Below are positions 1 through 6,502 of a DNA stretch of 6,812 nucleotides, in pieces. Below the pieces are notes generated by a model that did no database searches, was not told where the DNA came from, and saw nothing but the letters and a program-made list of their open reading frames with translations. The translations under genes and the position numbers were made by a program. Every line of letters starts with the position of its first letter. The stretch's first letter is position 1. This DNA comes from an uncultured Bacteroidota bacterium (lineage in GTDB: Bacteria; Bacteroidota; Bacteroidia; 2-12-FULL-35-15). The stretch lies in NCBI GenBank assembly GCA_903881065.1, contig CAIRRW010000040.1, positions 1 through 6,812 of the forward strand. Reading direction: 5' to 3'.

Positions 1-1266
1 AAATGTTACCGGATTGTATTCGAACAATGTACCTAAATCAAAAGCGCCACCTTCTGATGTAAGCCCGTAAATATTGCCATCAGTTGCATACATCAATGAC
101 CCAACGGGATATCTTCCATTGTTAGCCCCGAAATCAAATTGCTTATTATATACTGCGGTAACAGGATTGTATTGAAACAAAACACCCAAACCATTGTAAC
201 CGCCTATGTTTGTCATCCCATAAAAATTTCCGTCAAACGCTTGCATTAATGTTCCATAAGGAGAACCGCCAGTGGAAGTACCTGCAAAATCAAGCTTATT
301 GGTAATAACTGATGTAGAAGGATTGTACTGAAAAAGTATGCCCCAATCATTTGCACCTCCCATTTCTGTCATTCCATATATCATCCCATCAATTGCCAGC
401 ATAAGTGAACCAGCAGGATAGCTGCCGTTTATACTGTCAAAATCAATCGCTTTAGTACAACTTGCAGATGCTAAATTATATTTAAACAATACACCCATAT
501 CATTTGCACCTCCTCTATTGGTCATTCCATAAAGCATTCCGTTAGCACCTTGAATCAAATAACCGAGTGGTGAATTGCCTAATAATGCTCCATCGAAATC
601 AACCTTTTTTGAATAAATGCCGGAATTGATATTGTATTGAAATAGAACACCCTTATTATATATTCCACCATGTGCAGTCAATCCGAATATTAAACTGTCG
701 GAAACCAGCATTAACGAACCGGCAGGGTTTGCTCCTATTACGCTATCAAAATCCATCTTTTTGGTAAAGATGGAAGTAACGGGGTCATATTGAAAGATAA
801 CTCCTTTATCATTGATTCCTCCCTGCACAGCTACCCCATATAGTTTACCATTATTTGCCTGAATTAATGATCCATGAGGATAACAACCATTTAAGGCACT
901 AAAATCAAATTTTTTAGTATAGGTGGAAGTAACAGGATTATATACAAACAATACACCTTTATCATTTAATCCACCTTTATATGCCAAGCCATAAATCAAT
1001 CCGTTATTAGCCTGCAATAACGAACCCAATGCCTTGCTCCCATTAATACTGTCGAAATCAAATTTTACTTTATAAGATGATGTAACAGGATTGTATTGAA
1101 ATAGTACTCCAAAATTATTTGCTCCTCCCAAATAGGTCATACCATATAACATACTGTCGGACGCTTGCATAATACCTGAGAACAGCGGCTTCTTGCCTGG
1201 ATGTTGTAAGAAATTGTATTGTATAGAAATATTATCGCCAATACTGTCAGTATTGAATAATATTCC
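1..1266 (-). repeat. Tandem protein-coding repeats, ~153 bp period
   Basis: Eight complete units and the start of a ninth lie inside the left-edge gene. Unit 1 (residues 42-93, positions 1111-1266) is degenerate and lacks the YNPVT strand. Units 2-8 (residues 94-452, positions 34-1110) are clearer. Units are 51 residues long except 5 and 7, which carry one extra residue at the same place, after the DFD/DFA strand. They agree at the protein level (FQYNPVT, DFDS, LYGMT, GG) but differ a lot at the DNA level, so the expansion is old and selected for protein structure. Confidence 0.85.
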
Positions 1267-1389
1267 TGAGTTATTTATTCCTCCTCCGCTAGTCAATCCC
1301 CACAGTTGAGTTTGTGCTTCAACATAAGTTGAATTGATAGTAAGTAAACTTATTAATAGAACTAAATAAGCCTTTATTGATACTCGCAT
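1..1389 (-). CDS. Secreted GloVer-type tandem-repeat protein, 3' end cut off by window edge
   Basis: An open frame of 463 codons runs without a stop from an ATG at 1389 off the left edge, so only the N-terminal part is visible. Residues 1-25 form a Sec signal peptide (basic start MRVSIK, hydrophobic core, likely cleavage after VEA before Q26). From residue 42 on, the protein is a tandem array of 51-52 residue units. The typical pattern is GVLFQYNPVT, then a KFDFDS-like strand, a GS(Y)PxGSL segment, xxDGxLYGMT, and a GGANDxG turn. This matches the repeat named GloVer (TIGR03803, 'choice-of-anchor tandem repeat'). Units with several short beta strands suggest a beta-propeller-like fold (inference). 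Bacteroidota proteins of this class often end in a type IX secretion sorting domain, but that end is outside the window. Binding partner or function is unknown. It probably has its own promoter, because a terminator separates it from the gene upstream. Confidence 0.88.
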   Translation of the reverse strand, partial: MRVSIKAYLVLLISLLTINSTYVEAQTQLWGLTSGGGINNSGILFNTDSIGDNISIQYNFLQHPGKKPLFSGIMQASDSMLYGMTYLGGANNFGVLFQYNPVTSSYKVKFDFDSINGSKALGSLLQANNGLIYGLAYKGGLNDKGVLFVYNPVTSTYTKKFDFSALNGCYPHGSLIQANNGKLYGVAVQGGINDKGVIFQYDPVTSIFTKKMDFDSVIGANPAGSLMLVSDSLIFGLTAHGGIYNKGVLFQYNINSGIYSKKVDFDGALLGNSPLGYLIQGANGMLYGMTNRGGANDMGVLFKYNLASASCTKAIDFDSINGSYPAGSLMLAIDGMIYGMTEMGGANDWGILFQYNPSTSVITNKLDFAGTSTGGSPYGTLMQAFDGNFYGMTNIGGYNGLGVLFQYNPVTAVYNKQFDFGANNGRYPVGSLMYATDGNIYGLTSEGGAFDLGTLFEYNPVTF

Positions 1390-1406
1390 TTCAATTAATT
1401 TAATAA

Positions 1407-1414
1407 CAAAATTA
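1407..1414 (-). promoter_or_regulatory. Candidate -7 promoter box for the GloVer-repeat gene
   Basis: The minus strand reads TAATTTTG, an exact match to the Bacteroidota -7 consensus TAnnTTTG, 17 bases before the ATG at 1389. It lies between the terminator of the preceding operon and this gene, where a promoter is expected. I see no convincing -33 TTTG at the usual distance, and the region is so AT-rich that chance matches are likely. Confidence 0.35.
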
Positions 1415-1433
1415 GAATTAGATTTTAACATTA

Positions 1434-1459
1434 AAAAGCCCTCCATATAGAGGGCTTTT
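1434..1459 (-). terminator. Intrinsic terminator after the lipoprotein/secreted-protein operon
   Basis: This is a perfect 10-bp stem (AAAAGCCCTC paired with GAGGGCTTTT) around a 6-base loop. On the minus strand it is followed by a short T-run (TTTTT including the stem end, then AATG). It lies 48 bases beyond the stop codon of the 140-residue gene and before the GloVer-repeat gene, so it should end transcription of the upstream operon. The A-run on the other side would also let it work on the plus strand, but no plus-strand gene is seen. Confidence 0.85.
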
Positions 1460-1507
1460 ATAATTCATTCAATACTATTTTAATTGCAATTCAGATTATA
1501 ATCTTCT

Positions 1508-1930
1508 CTATTTAAATCCGATGATAACTGAAACACAACCGCTTTTATCCATTTTTTGAGTAGCGGGAGCTGGGGGGGTAATTATTTCCAATGTTAAATC
1601 CTGCATATTCTCCAAATTAAAGTCCCACATAATAGTGCCATACCCTTTGGTAGTAAATAGGATTTTATCATCTTTATCTTTAATATTTAACTGAATTTTA
1701 CCCAACTGCTCTTCTGCAGTAACTAATAAACGATAATCCTCACCAAAATAAAATGTACCTTTAATTTGTGTTTTATCATCGTTTAATAGCACAGTATTAA
1801 ACGATTGCTGTATATTCATATAAGGCTTCAATCTTCCTAATGAACTTCTTTTACTGAAGAAATCACATTGTCCGTAACTATAAGTATTAACTGCTAATAC
1901 TAAAATCAATATTTTAAAAATATTTTTCAT
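1508..1930 (-). CDS. Small secreted protein of unknown function (140 aa)
   Basis: I do not recognise a named function. Residues 1-20 are a clear Sec signal peptide (MKNIFK, then a hydrophobic stretch, with cleavage most likely after SYG before Q21). The mature part of about 120 residues is rich in alternating hydrophobic residues, suggesting a mostly beta-strand, single-domain protein. Visible segments are GTFYFGEDYRLLV (58-70), GKIQLNIKDKD (77-87), a MWDFNLENMQDLTLEI segment (101-116), a TPPAPAT loop, and a C-terminal strand SGCVSVIIGFK. C22 and C132 are the only cysteines in the mature protein and could form a disulfide. It starts 17 bases after the lipoprotein stop codon, so the two are very probably co-transcribed. 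The start has no Shine-Dalgarno motif, only an A/T-rich leader, which is normal in this phylum. A terminator follows 48 bases downstream, so it is the last gene of its unit. Confidence 0.85.
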   Translation of the reverse strand: MKNIFKILILVLAVNTYSYGQCDFFSKRSSLGRLKPYMNIQQSFNTVLLNDDKTQIKGTFYFGEDYRLLVTAEEQLGKIQLNIKDKDDKILFTTKGYGTIMWDFNLENMQDLTLEIITPPAPATQKMDKSGCVSVIIGFK

Positions 1931-1947
1931 ATAATTCTTATTTAAAA

Positions 1948-2856
1948 TTATGGTTTAATTACTTTCGTTCTAACAGAGGTTACTTGAGCAGTAATTTTTT
2001 CAATCTGTTCTTTCGACAATGTGTTATTTGATTTTCCTCCTCCAATAGTCAATGTCTTTTTAGTTGTATCAGCTGATGCGGTAACAGCGGCTGAAGCAGC
2101 GGCTGATTCGCCATAAATAGCAAGTATGCTTTTTAGATCATCAATAATACTGTTAACTCCAGCATTTTCTTCTTTGCTAAGCAATAATACTAAATTAGAT
2201 AATGGTCCTTTTAATTCAGCAATACGTTTATAAATAACCTCTTTATCCTTTGCCGTTTTTACTGATGATACTCCAATATACATGCCTTCAATAAATCCTC
2301 CAGCAATCACCTCCAAAGAAATATCGCCTTGTTTATTTGCTTTTAATGACTCATTGGCATTCAGGAATACTTCGGAAATAATCTGAAGAGTCGAATCTTT
2401 TACCCCTTCATTTTTATCCATTCTCTTCATCATATCAGCTGAAAAACTATTGTTAATACCTAATTCATCAGCTAATTTTTTTGAACTATTCAGATACAAT
2501 TTCGTATCCTGTGATTGATTGAAAACAGCAGCATAACTTAAATCTGCACCATATATACCAAGGTTTAACGCTTTAGAATTAGGTGAAGTATAAGTAGTGA
2601 TATTACTCAAAGGATTGAGCGTGTTTTTATTGAAGGTAGCACCCGCTTTTTGCAACAAAAGCCCAAGTTGAATTGGAGAAGGCAAGGCGTAGAACAAATT
2701 TGGTTTCTTTTCTGCTTTCTTTTCAGCTGAAGGAATTGAATCTGTTGTTTCTTTTGCTTTATCGGAAGAGCCCGAGTTACAACTGAAAAGAGTAAACGCT
2801 GCTAGAGAATACACTAGCAGCTTACCGCTAAGATTTTTAATGTTATTATTTATCAT
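1948..2856 (-). CDS. Lipoprotein of unknown function (302 aa)
   Basis: The N-terminus is a type II signal peptide with a hydrophobic core (LLVYSLAAFTLF) and a lipobox LFSC, giving lipidation at C26. A Ser/Lys/Glu-rich linker (27-52) follows. The rest is mostly predicted helix. A distinctive segment is ALNLGIYGADLSYAAVF (96-112), preceded by LPSPIQLGLLLQKAG (58-72) and followed by a KKLADELGI helix (126-134) and a GGFIEGMYIG stretch (186-195). I recall proteins with this NLGxYGADLSYA signature as conserved hypothetical lipoproteins in Bacteroidota, but I know no assigned role. An Ala/Ser/Thr-rich stretch (251-265) probably forms a flexible loop before a C-terminal helix. It should sit in the outer or inner membrane facing the periplasm or the surface. 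The residues after C26 do not clearly match the acidic surface-export signal. It is the first gene of a two-gene unit with the 140-residue secreted protein. Confidence 0.88.
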   Translation of the reverse strand: MINNNIKNLSGKLLVYSLAAFTLFSCNSGSSDKAKETTDSIPSAEKKAEKKPNLFYALPSPIQLGLLLQKAGATFNKNTLNPLSNITTYTSPNSKALNLGIYGADLSYAAVFNQSQDTKLYLNSSKKLADELGINNSFSADMMKRMDKNEGVKDSTLQIISEVFLNANESLKANKQGDISLEVIAGGFIEGMYIGVSSVKTAKDKEVIYKRIAELKGPLSNLVLLLSKEENAGVNSIIDDLKSILAIYGESAAASAAVTASADTTKKTLTIGGGKSNNTLSKEQIEKITAQVTSVRTKVIKP

Positions 2857-2920
2857 ATCGAATTATGTTTTGTTATTTGTTAACAGGTATAAAAACATCT
2901 TGTTCCCTATTTTCCAACGG

Positions 2921-2953
2921 TAAATATAGGTCAAAAAACATTCAGTCGTCAAA
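2921..2953 (-). promoter_or_regulatory. Candidate promoter of the lipoprotein operon
   Basis: On the minus strand a TTTG (2950-2953) is followed after 21 bases by TATATTTA (2921-2928). That is one base off the Bacteroidota -7 consensus TAnnTTTG, at a spacing within the usual range for this phylum. Transcription would start near 2915-2917, leaving a ~60-base leader before the ATG at 2856. The position fits, in the 205-base gap after the guaA/LysM unit. Confidence 0.45.
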
Positions 2954-3006
2954 CTATTACTTAGTTTTTTCCTATATTCTACTAAAGCGACATTAATTTT
3001 TGTTTT

Positions 3007-3041
3007 GGCTTTTGTTTTACGTTATGTAAAAACACAAAACC
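3007..3041 (-). other. Imperfect hairpin after the LysM gene, possible transcript 3' end
   Basis: Just downstream of the LysM gene stop, the minus strand can fold into 6 bp (TTTTAC/GTAAAA), a 3-base bulge, 5 bp (TTTTG/CAAAA), a 1-base bulge and 2 GC pairs, around the loop ATAAC. It is weak, A/T-rich and lacks a following U-run, so it is not a standard intrinsic terminator. It may protect or end the guaA-LysM transcript. Confidence 0.25.
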
Positions 3042-3061
3042 AATAATAAAATAATGGAAAC

Positions 3062-4876
3062 TTAATTGGCTTTAATCAATTTATAATCCTGATATTTCAG
3101 AATATGAACATAGTTGTTTTCGAAACCGCTATCGGATGGAAATTGTTTGAAACTGTAATTTGTTTCGATTCCTTGAAATTTATTTGCAGAGATATTTTTC
3201 AGAAAGCCTGTTCCATACTTTTGTAATTCAGAAACAAAATAATAACATATGTCGAAACCTTGATAAACATACATTTCAGGCTCCGTTTTATAAACATTTC
3301 TATATTTTGTAATAAAGTTCTCAGTTGCTGGATTTGAGTAATCAATAAATGTGTTTGCTGCCATGTGCAATGACAAATCATTCAAATATTCAAAATCAAG
3401 ATTATCATAGGTAGTCCAACTTTGCAAACCAAATAAAACAATTTTGAACTTTTCTCGTTTGCCTCTCAACCCTCTTACAAATTCGGTAACATACGATTGA
3501 TTGGTAGATGGTAATACAACAACATTTGTTTTTGTGGCGCTCAACATAGCTTCTACACCACCTAACCCTTTTGCAAGTTTTACAGAATCAGAAGATGTGA
3601 ATCCTTTTGAAAGCAGATTCTTATTTGCTGTAGTTTTAAAAGCGCTTAAGAAAGACGATTCACGCGTATTACTGTTATCAACCAGAATAATATTTTGTCT
3701 GGTGAATGAATCCACCACATAATGTGCCATTTGTTCCACTTGAAGGGTGGTTGACGGTATTACCTTACATACATAAGGGTTATTAAAAAGTATTTTATTT
3801 ATCTGAATAAATGGAGAAATAATTGGAATATTATTTTCTTTGGCAAACTTGGAAACAGGTATAAATCCTGAACCATACAAAGGTCCAATCATTAAATCCA
3901 TTTTAGTAAGCTCGGGTTTTTTAAGAAGATTTACAACACTTGCCGAATCTTTATCGTCAATATCATAAGTAAATATTTTAGCATGCAGCTTTTGTTTTTT
4001 GAGTGAATCAATTGCTATCATTGCTCCTTCATAAAATGATAACGCCACATTTGTTTTATTTTGCAACTGTTCATCACCGTTAATTAATTTATCAATATCA
4101 ATACCATTTGCTTCATCCGCATGAAAAGGCAGGAAGAAAGCAATATTGTATTCATCTTTCAATTTGGTTTTATATATGGAAGGAACAATGGTATCTTTCT
4201 TTATTTCTTTTGGTTTTTCTTCAGCCAACTGCACCTTACCTGTTGTATGCTCTTCTGTTTTCGCAGTTGTTTTGTTTTCCTTCTTATCCTTTTTATCTGC
4301 CGTTGATTTTTCTTTTACAACAACAGTTTCTTTTTCCTTCGTTACCGGCTCAGCTTTCTGCTTTTCGTGTGGAACCTTCAGCGTCTGCCCTATTTTTATG
4401 CCGTCATTTATATCTGTGTTAGCTGCTTTTATTTTGTCTTCGCTTACTTTATATTGTTTTGAAATAGAATATAAAGTCTGTCCCTTTTCTACTTTATGAA
4501 ATATGAATTTAGAAGAATCGACAGATGAAACTTCTTTTGATTTCAAAACTTCTTCCTTGGGTTTTACTTTATCAAAAGGAATCTTTAATTCCTGCCCGGG
4601 TTTTATTCCATCAATAGATTCAGGGTTTTCGATTACAATATCATTTACGGTTCGTCCGTAAATTTTGGCAATGGCAAACAAAGTTTGTCCTCTTTCAACT
4701 GTATGTATATAATATTTTACACCGGCAATTACTTCTGTCTTTTTACTCTTACCTTCTATATCGTCTTTCTTTTGGGCAACGGAAGATGCCGTAATCAACA
4801 ATAAGATTAATGTAAAATTGACAATTGATAATTGACAATGAAACAAAAGGTTATTAATTCTCAATTTATAATTCAT
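3062..4876 (-). CDS. Exported LysM + periplasmic-binding-like protein (604 aa)
   Basis: The protein starts with a signal peptide (residues 1-34, core FTLILLLITASSVA, cleavage before Q35). Two LysM domains follow: residues 55-100 (HTVERGQTLFAIAKIYG...GIKPGQELKIP) and 124-169 (HKVEKGQTLYSISKQY...GIKIGQTLKVP), which bind peptidoglycan. A Lys/Glu-rich linker (about 171-235) leads to a type I periplasmic-binding domain (about 242-600: YNIAFFLPF, FYEGAMIAIDSL, LMIGPLYGSG, NNIPIISPF, ENFITKYRNVYKTEPEMYVYQGFD). This fold is that of amino-acid/branched-chain ABC binding proteins, but no permease or ATPase is nearby, so a cell-wall-anchored sensor or scaffold role is as likely as transport. I chose the ATG at 4876, not the in-frame ATG at 4930. 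The latter overlaps guaA by 44 bases and puts 18 extra residues before the signal peptide. The 4876 start follows a GAGG motif and lies 10 bases after the guaA stop. The two genes are probably co-transcribed. Confidence 0.9.
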   Translation of the reverse strand: MNYKLRINNLLFHCQLSIVNFTLILLLITASSVAQKKDDIEGKSKKTEVIAGVKYYIHTVERGQTLFAIAKIYGRTVNDIVIENPESIDGIKPGQELKIPFDKVKPKEEVLKSKEVSSVDSSKFIFHKVEKGQTLYSISKQYKVSEDKIKAANTDINDGIKIGQTLKVPHEKQKAEPVTKEKETVVVKEKSTADKKDKKENKTTAKTEEHTTGKVQLAEEKPKEIKKDTIVPSIYKTKLKDEYNIAFFLPFHADEANGIDIDKLINGDEQLQNKTNVALSFYEGAMIAIDSLKKQKLHAKIFTYDIDDKDSASVVNLLKKPELTKMDLMIGPLYGSGFIPVSKFAKENNIPIISPFIQINKILFNNPYVCKVIPSTTLQVEQMAHYVVDSFTRQNIILVDNSNTRESSFLSAFKTTANKNLLSKGFTSSDSVKLAKGLGGVEAMLSATKTNVVVLPSTNQSYVTEFVRGLRGKREKFKIVLFGLQSWTTYDNLDFEYLNDLSLHMAANTFIDYSNPATENFITKYRNVYKTEPEMYVYQGFDICYYFVSELQKYGTGFLKNISANKFQGIETNYSFKQFPSDSGFENNYVHILKYQDYKLIKAN

Positions 4877-4883
4877 AATTCCT
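4817..4883 (-). repeat. Two clusters of heptanucleotide tandem repeats at the guaA/LysM junction
   Basis: Positions 4856-4883 are four contiguous 7-base units of the form NNNAATT on the minus strand (the first two read AGGAATT and ATGAATT). Positions 4817-4840 hold three more units (ATTGACA or ATTGATA on the plus strand) plus ATG. A 15-base spacer (4841-4855) separates the clusters. The array covers the ribosome binding site, the start codon and most codons of the signal peptide n-region of the LysM gene. Similar AT-rich heptamers occur as dispersed intergenic repeats in Bacteroidota genomes and, as STRR sequences, in cyanobacteria (recalled knowledge). Confidence 0.75.
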
Positions 4884-4884
4884 C
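4881..4884 (-). promoter_or_regulatory. Ribosome binding site deciding the LysM gene start
   Basis: The minus strand reads GAGG, then four bases (AATT), then ATG at 4876. The spacing is short but workable. It is the only Shine-Dalgarno-like motif seen before a start codon here. It lies in the 10-base gap after the guaA stop and favours 4876 over the upstream in-frame ATG at 4930. Confidence 0.5.
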
Positions 4885-4886
4885 GC

Positions 4887-6416
4887 TTATTCCCACTCAA
4901 TAGTAGCAGGTGGTTTTGAGCTAATATCATACACTACGCGATTAATGCCCTTTACTTTATTTATTATTTCGTTGGATACCTTTCCAAGAAATTCATACGG
5001 CAAATGACACCAGTCTGCTGTCATACCATCAGTGCTGGTAACTGCACGCAAAGCTACCGCATTTTCATATGTCCGCTCATCTCCCATCACACCAACCGAT
5101 TGCACCGGAAGGAAGATTGCACCTGCCTGCCATACCTCTTTATATAAATTATCTGCCTTTAAATTATTGATAAAAATGGCATCTACTTCCTGAATGATAC
5201 GTACTTTTTCAGCTGTAATATCACCAAGAATACGAATAGCCAAACCCGGACCCGGGAATGGATGGCGGCTCAATATTGCATCATCAATATTCAACGTCTT
5301 ACCTACTCTACGCACCTCATCTTTGAATAATGTTTTAAGCGGCTCCACTACTTTCAGCTTCATATAATCGGGCAAACCTCCTACATTATGATGAGATTTG
5401 ATAGTTGCAGAAGGTCCTTTAACAGAAATAGATTCTATAATATCAGGATAGATGGTACCTTGCGCCAGCCACTTTACATCTTCTATCCGTTTCGATTCGG
5501 TATCAAATACATCTATAAATATTTTACCTATTGCCTTTCGTTTTTTCTCCGGATCGGTAACACCAGCCAATGCTGAATAAAAAAGGTCTTTTGCATTTAC
5601 GCCTTTCACATTCAAGCCCATGTGTTTATATGAATCGAGTACCGATTCAAATTCATCTTTGCGGAGCAAACCATTATCAACAAAAATGCAATAGAGATTC
5701 TTACCAATTGCTTTATGCAGCAATACAGCAGCTACTGACGAATCTACTCCGCCACTCAAACCCAATACCACTTTATCATTTCCGAGCTTCTGTTTCAAGT
5801 CGGCTACTGTGGTTTCAACAAATGAATCAGCCGTCCAGTTTTGACTGCAATGGCAAATATTGACTACAAAATTCTTCAATAAAATCTCACCTTCGAGTGA
5901 ATGATATACTTCAGGATGAAACTGAATACCGTACGTTTGCTCACCTAGTATTTGATAGCCAGCATATTTTACATCTCTGGTAGAAGAAATTATCTCATAA
6001 TTGTCGGGTATTCGGGTAATGGTATCGGCATGGCTCATCCATACCTGCGAATTATTGCTTATGTTTTTGAATAACGGATTGGCTGTATTTACATACGAAA
6101 GATTGGCTCTGCCGTATTCTCTGTGCTCTGAAGCCTGTACTTCGCCGCCGAATTTATGAGCCATCAGCTGTGCGCCATAGCATACCCCAAGTAATGGCAA
6201 CTTACCTTTAAATGCTGACAAATCAGGGTTGGGAGCATCAGGATTACGAACCGAAAAGGGACTGCCCGAAAGTATTACACCTTTAATGTGTTTGGTTATT
6301 TCAGGTATTTTATTGTAGGGATGTATTTCACAATACACATTGAGTTCTCTTACTCTGCGTGCTATTAACTGGGTGTATTGCGAACCAAAATCGAGAATTA
6401 AAATCGTTTCCTGCAT
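4887..6416 (-). CDS. guaA: GMP synthase (glutamine-hydrolysing)
   Basis: It converts XMP, ATP and glutamine to GMP, the last step of guanine nucleotide synthesis, in the cytosol. The N-terminal class I glutamine amidotransferase domain (about 4-190) shows ILDFGSQYTQLIARRVRE, the nucleophile C79 in LLGVCYGAQL, and H167/E169 in QFHPEV, a complete catalytic triad. The ATP-pyrophosphatase domain has the P-loop SGGVDSS (221-227) and FVDNGLLR. The C-terminal XMP-binding/dimerisation part has RHPFPGPGLAIR (384-395), GDERTYENAVALRAV and the family's typical end KPPATIEWE. At 509 residues it has normal family length and no missing residue. The start is fixed because MQETILILDFGSQ aligns with the usual GuaA N-terminus and the next in-frame Met is residue 85. 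A -7 promoter box ends 5 bases before the ATG, suggesting a leaderless mRNA. The LysM gene follows 10 bases after the stop. Confidence 0.98.
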   Translation of the reverse strand: MQETILILDFGSQYTQLIARRVRELNVYCEIHPYNKIPEITKHIKGVILSGSPFSVRNPDAPNPDLSAFKGKLPLLGVCYGAQLMAHKFGGEVQASEHREYGRANLSYVNTANPLFKNISNNSQVWMSHADTITRIPDNYEIISSTRDVKYAGYQILGEQTYGIQFHPEVYHSLEGEILLKNFVVNICHCSQNWTADSFVETTVADLKQKLGNDKVVLGLSGGVDSSVAAVLLHKAIGKNLYCIFVDNGLLRKDEFESVLDSYKHMGLNVKGVNAKDLFYSALAGVTDPEKKRKAIGKIFIDVFDTESKRIEDVKWLAQGTIYPDIIESISVKGPSATIKSHHNVGGLPDYMKLKVVEPLKTLFKDEVRRVGKTLNIDDAILSRHPFPGPGLAIRILGDITAEKVRIIQEVDAIFINNLKADNLYKEVWQAGAIFLPVQSVGVMGDERTYENAVALRAVTSTDGMTADWCHLPYEFLGKVSNEIINKVKGINRVVYDISSKPPATIEWE

Positions 6417-6421
6417 GGGCG

Positions 6422-6429
6422 CAAAGATA
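6422..6429 (-). promoter_or_regulatory. -7 promoter box of guaA, nearly touching the start codon
   Basis: The minus strand reads TATCTTTG, an exact match to the Bacteroidota -7 consensus TAnnTTTG. Only five bases (CGCCC) separate it from the guaA ATG. Because the box is centred near -7, transcription would start within about 0-3 bases of the A of the ATG. No good -33 TTTG is seen at the usual distance; the closest is TTCG at 6445-6448, 15 bases upstream. Confidence 0.55.
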
Positions 6430-6502
6430 GTAATTTGCCTTTGGCGAAGTAATATAGAACGTGAATTAAAGTTAATTATTGGTTTGGAAACTTTATTCTT
6501 CT

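Noticed and set aside
1..1389. Regularly spaced similar sequences that might suggest a CRISPR array
   Set aside because: The ~153-base period, divergent DNA and continuous reading frame show coding repeats, not short identical repeats with spacers.
1862..1930. Possible lipobox (YGQC) in the 140-residue secreted protein
   Set aside because: Gln directly before Cys does not fit a lipobox. Cleavage by signal peptidase I before Q21 is more likely.
3007..3041. Hairpin downstream of the LysM gene as a strong intrinsic terminator
   Set aside because: It has two bulges and mostly A-T pairs and is not followed by a U-run, so it is listed only as a weak structure.
3054..3062. AAGTTTCC shared between the region after the LysM gene and the region upstream of guaA, as a possible regulatory repeat
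   Set aside because: An 8-base match in AT-rich DNA is expected by chance, and the flanks do not match.
3199..3722. A minus-strand 60-codon and a plus-strand 73-codon frame within the LysM/periplasmic-binding gene
   Set aside because: Both are out-of-frame readings of the strongly supported binding-protein domain.
4108..4499. Three overlapping plus-strand open frames of 61-117 codons antisense to the LysM gene linker
   Set aside because: They are shadows of the Lys/Glu-rich linker, whose A-rich codons read as Phe/Ser/Leu on the opposite strand. Low-complexity composition, no start signals, and a clear gene on the other strand.
5388..5863. Plus-strand open frames of 62 and 97 codons opposite guaA
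   Set aside because: They lie antisense to the well-conserved GuaA ATP-pyrophosphatase domain and have no recognisable protein features.
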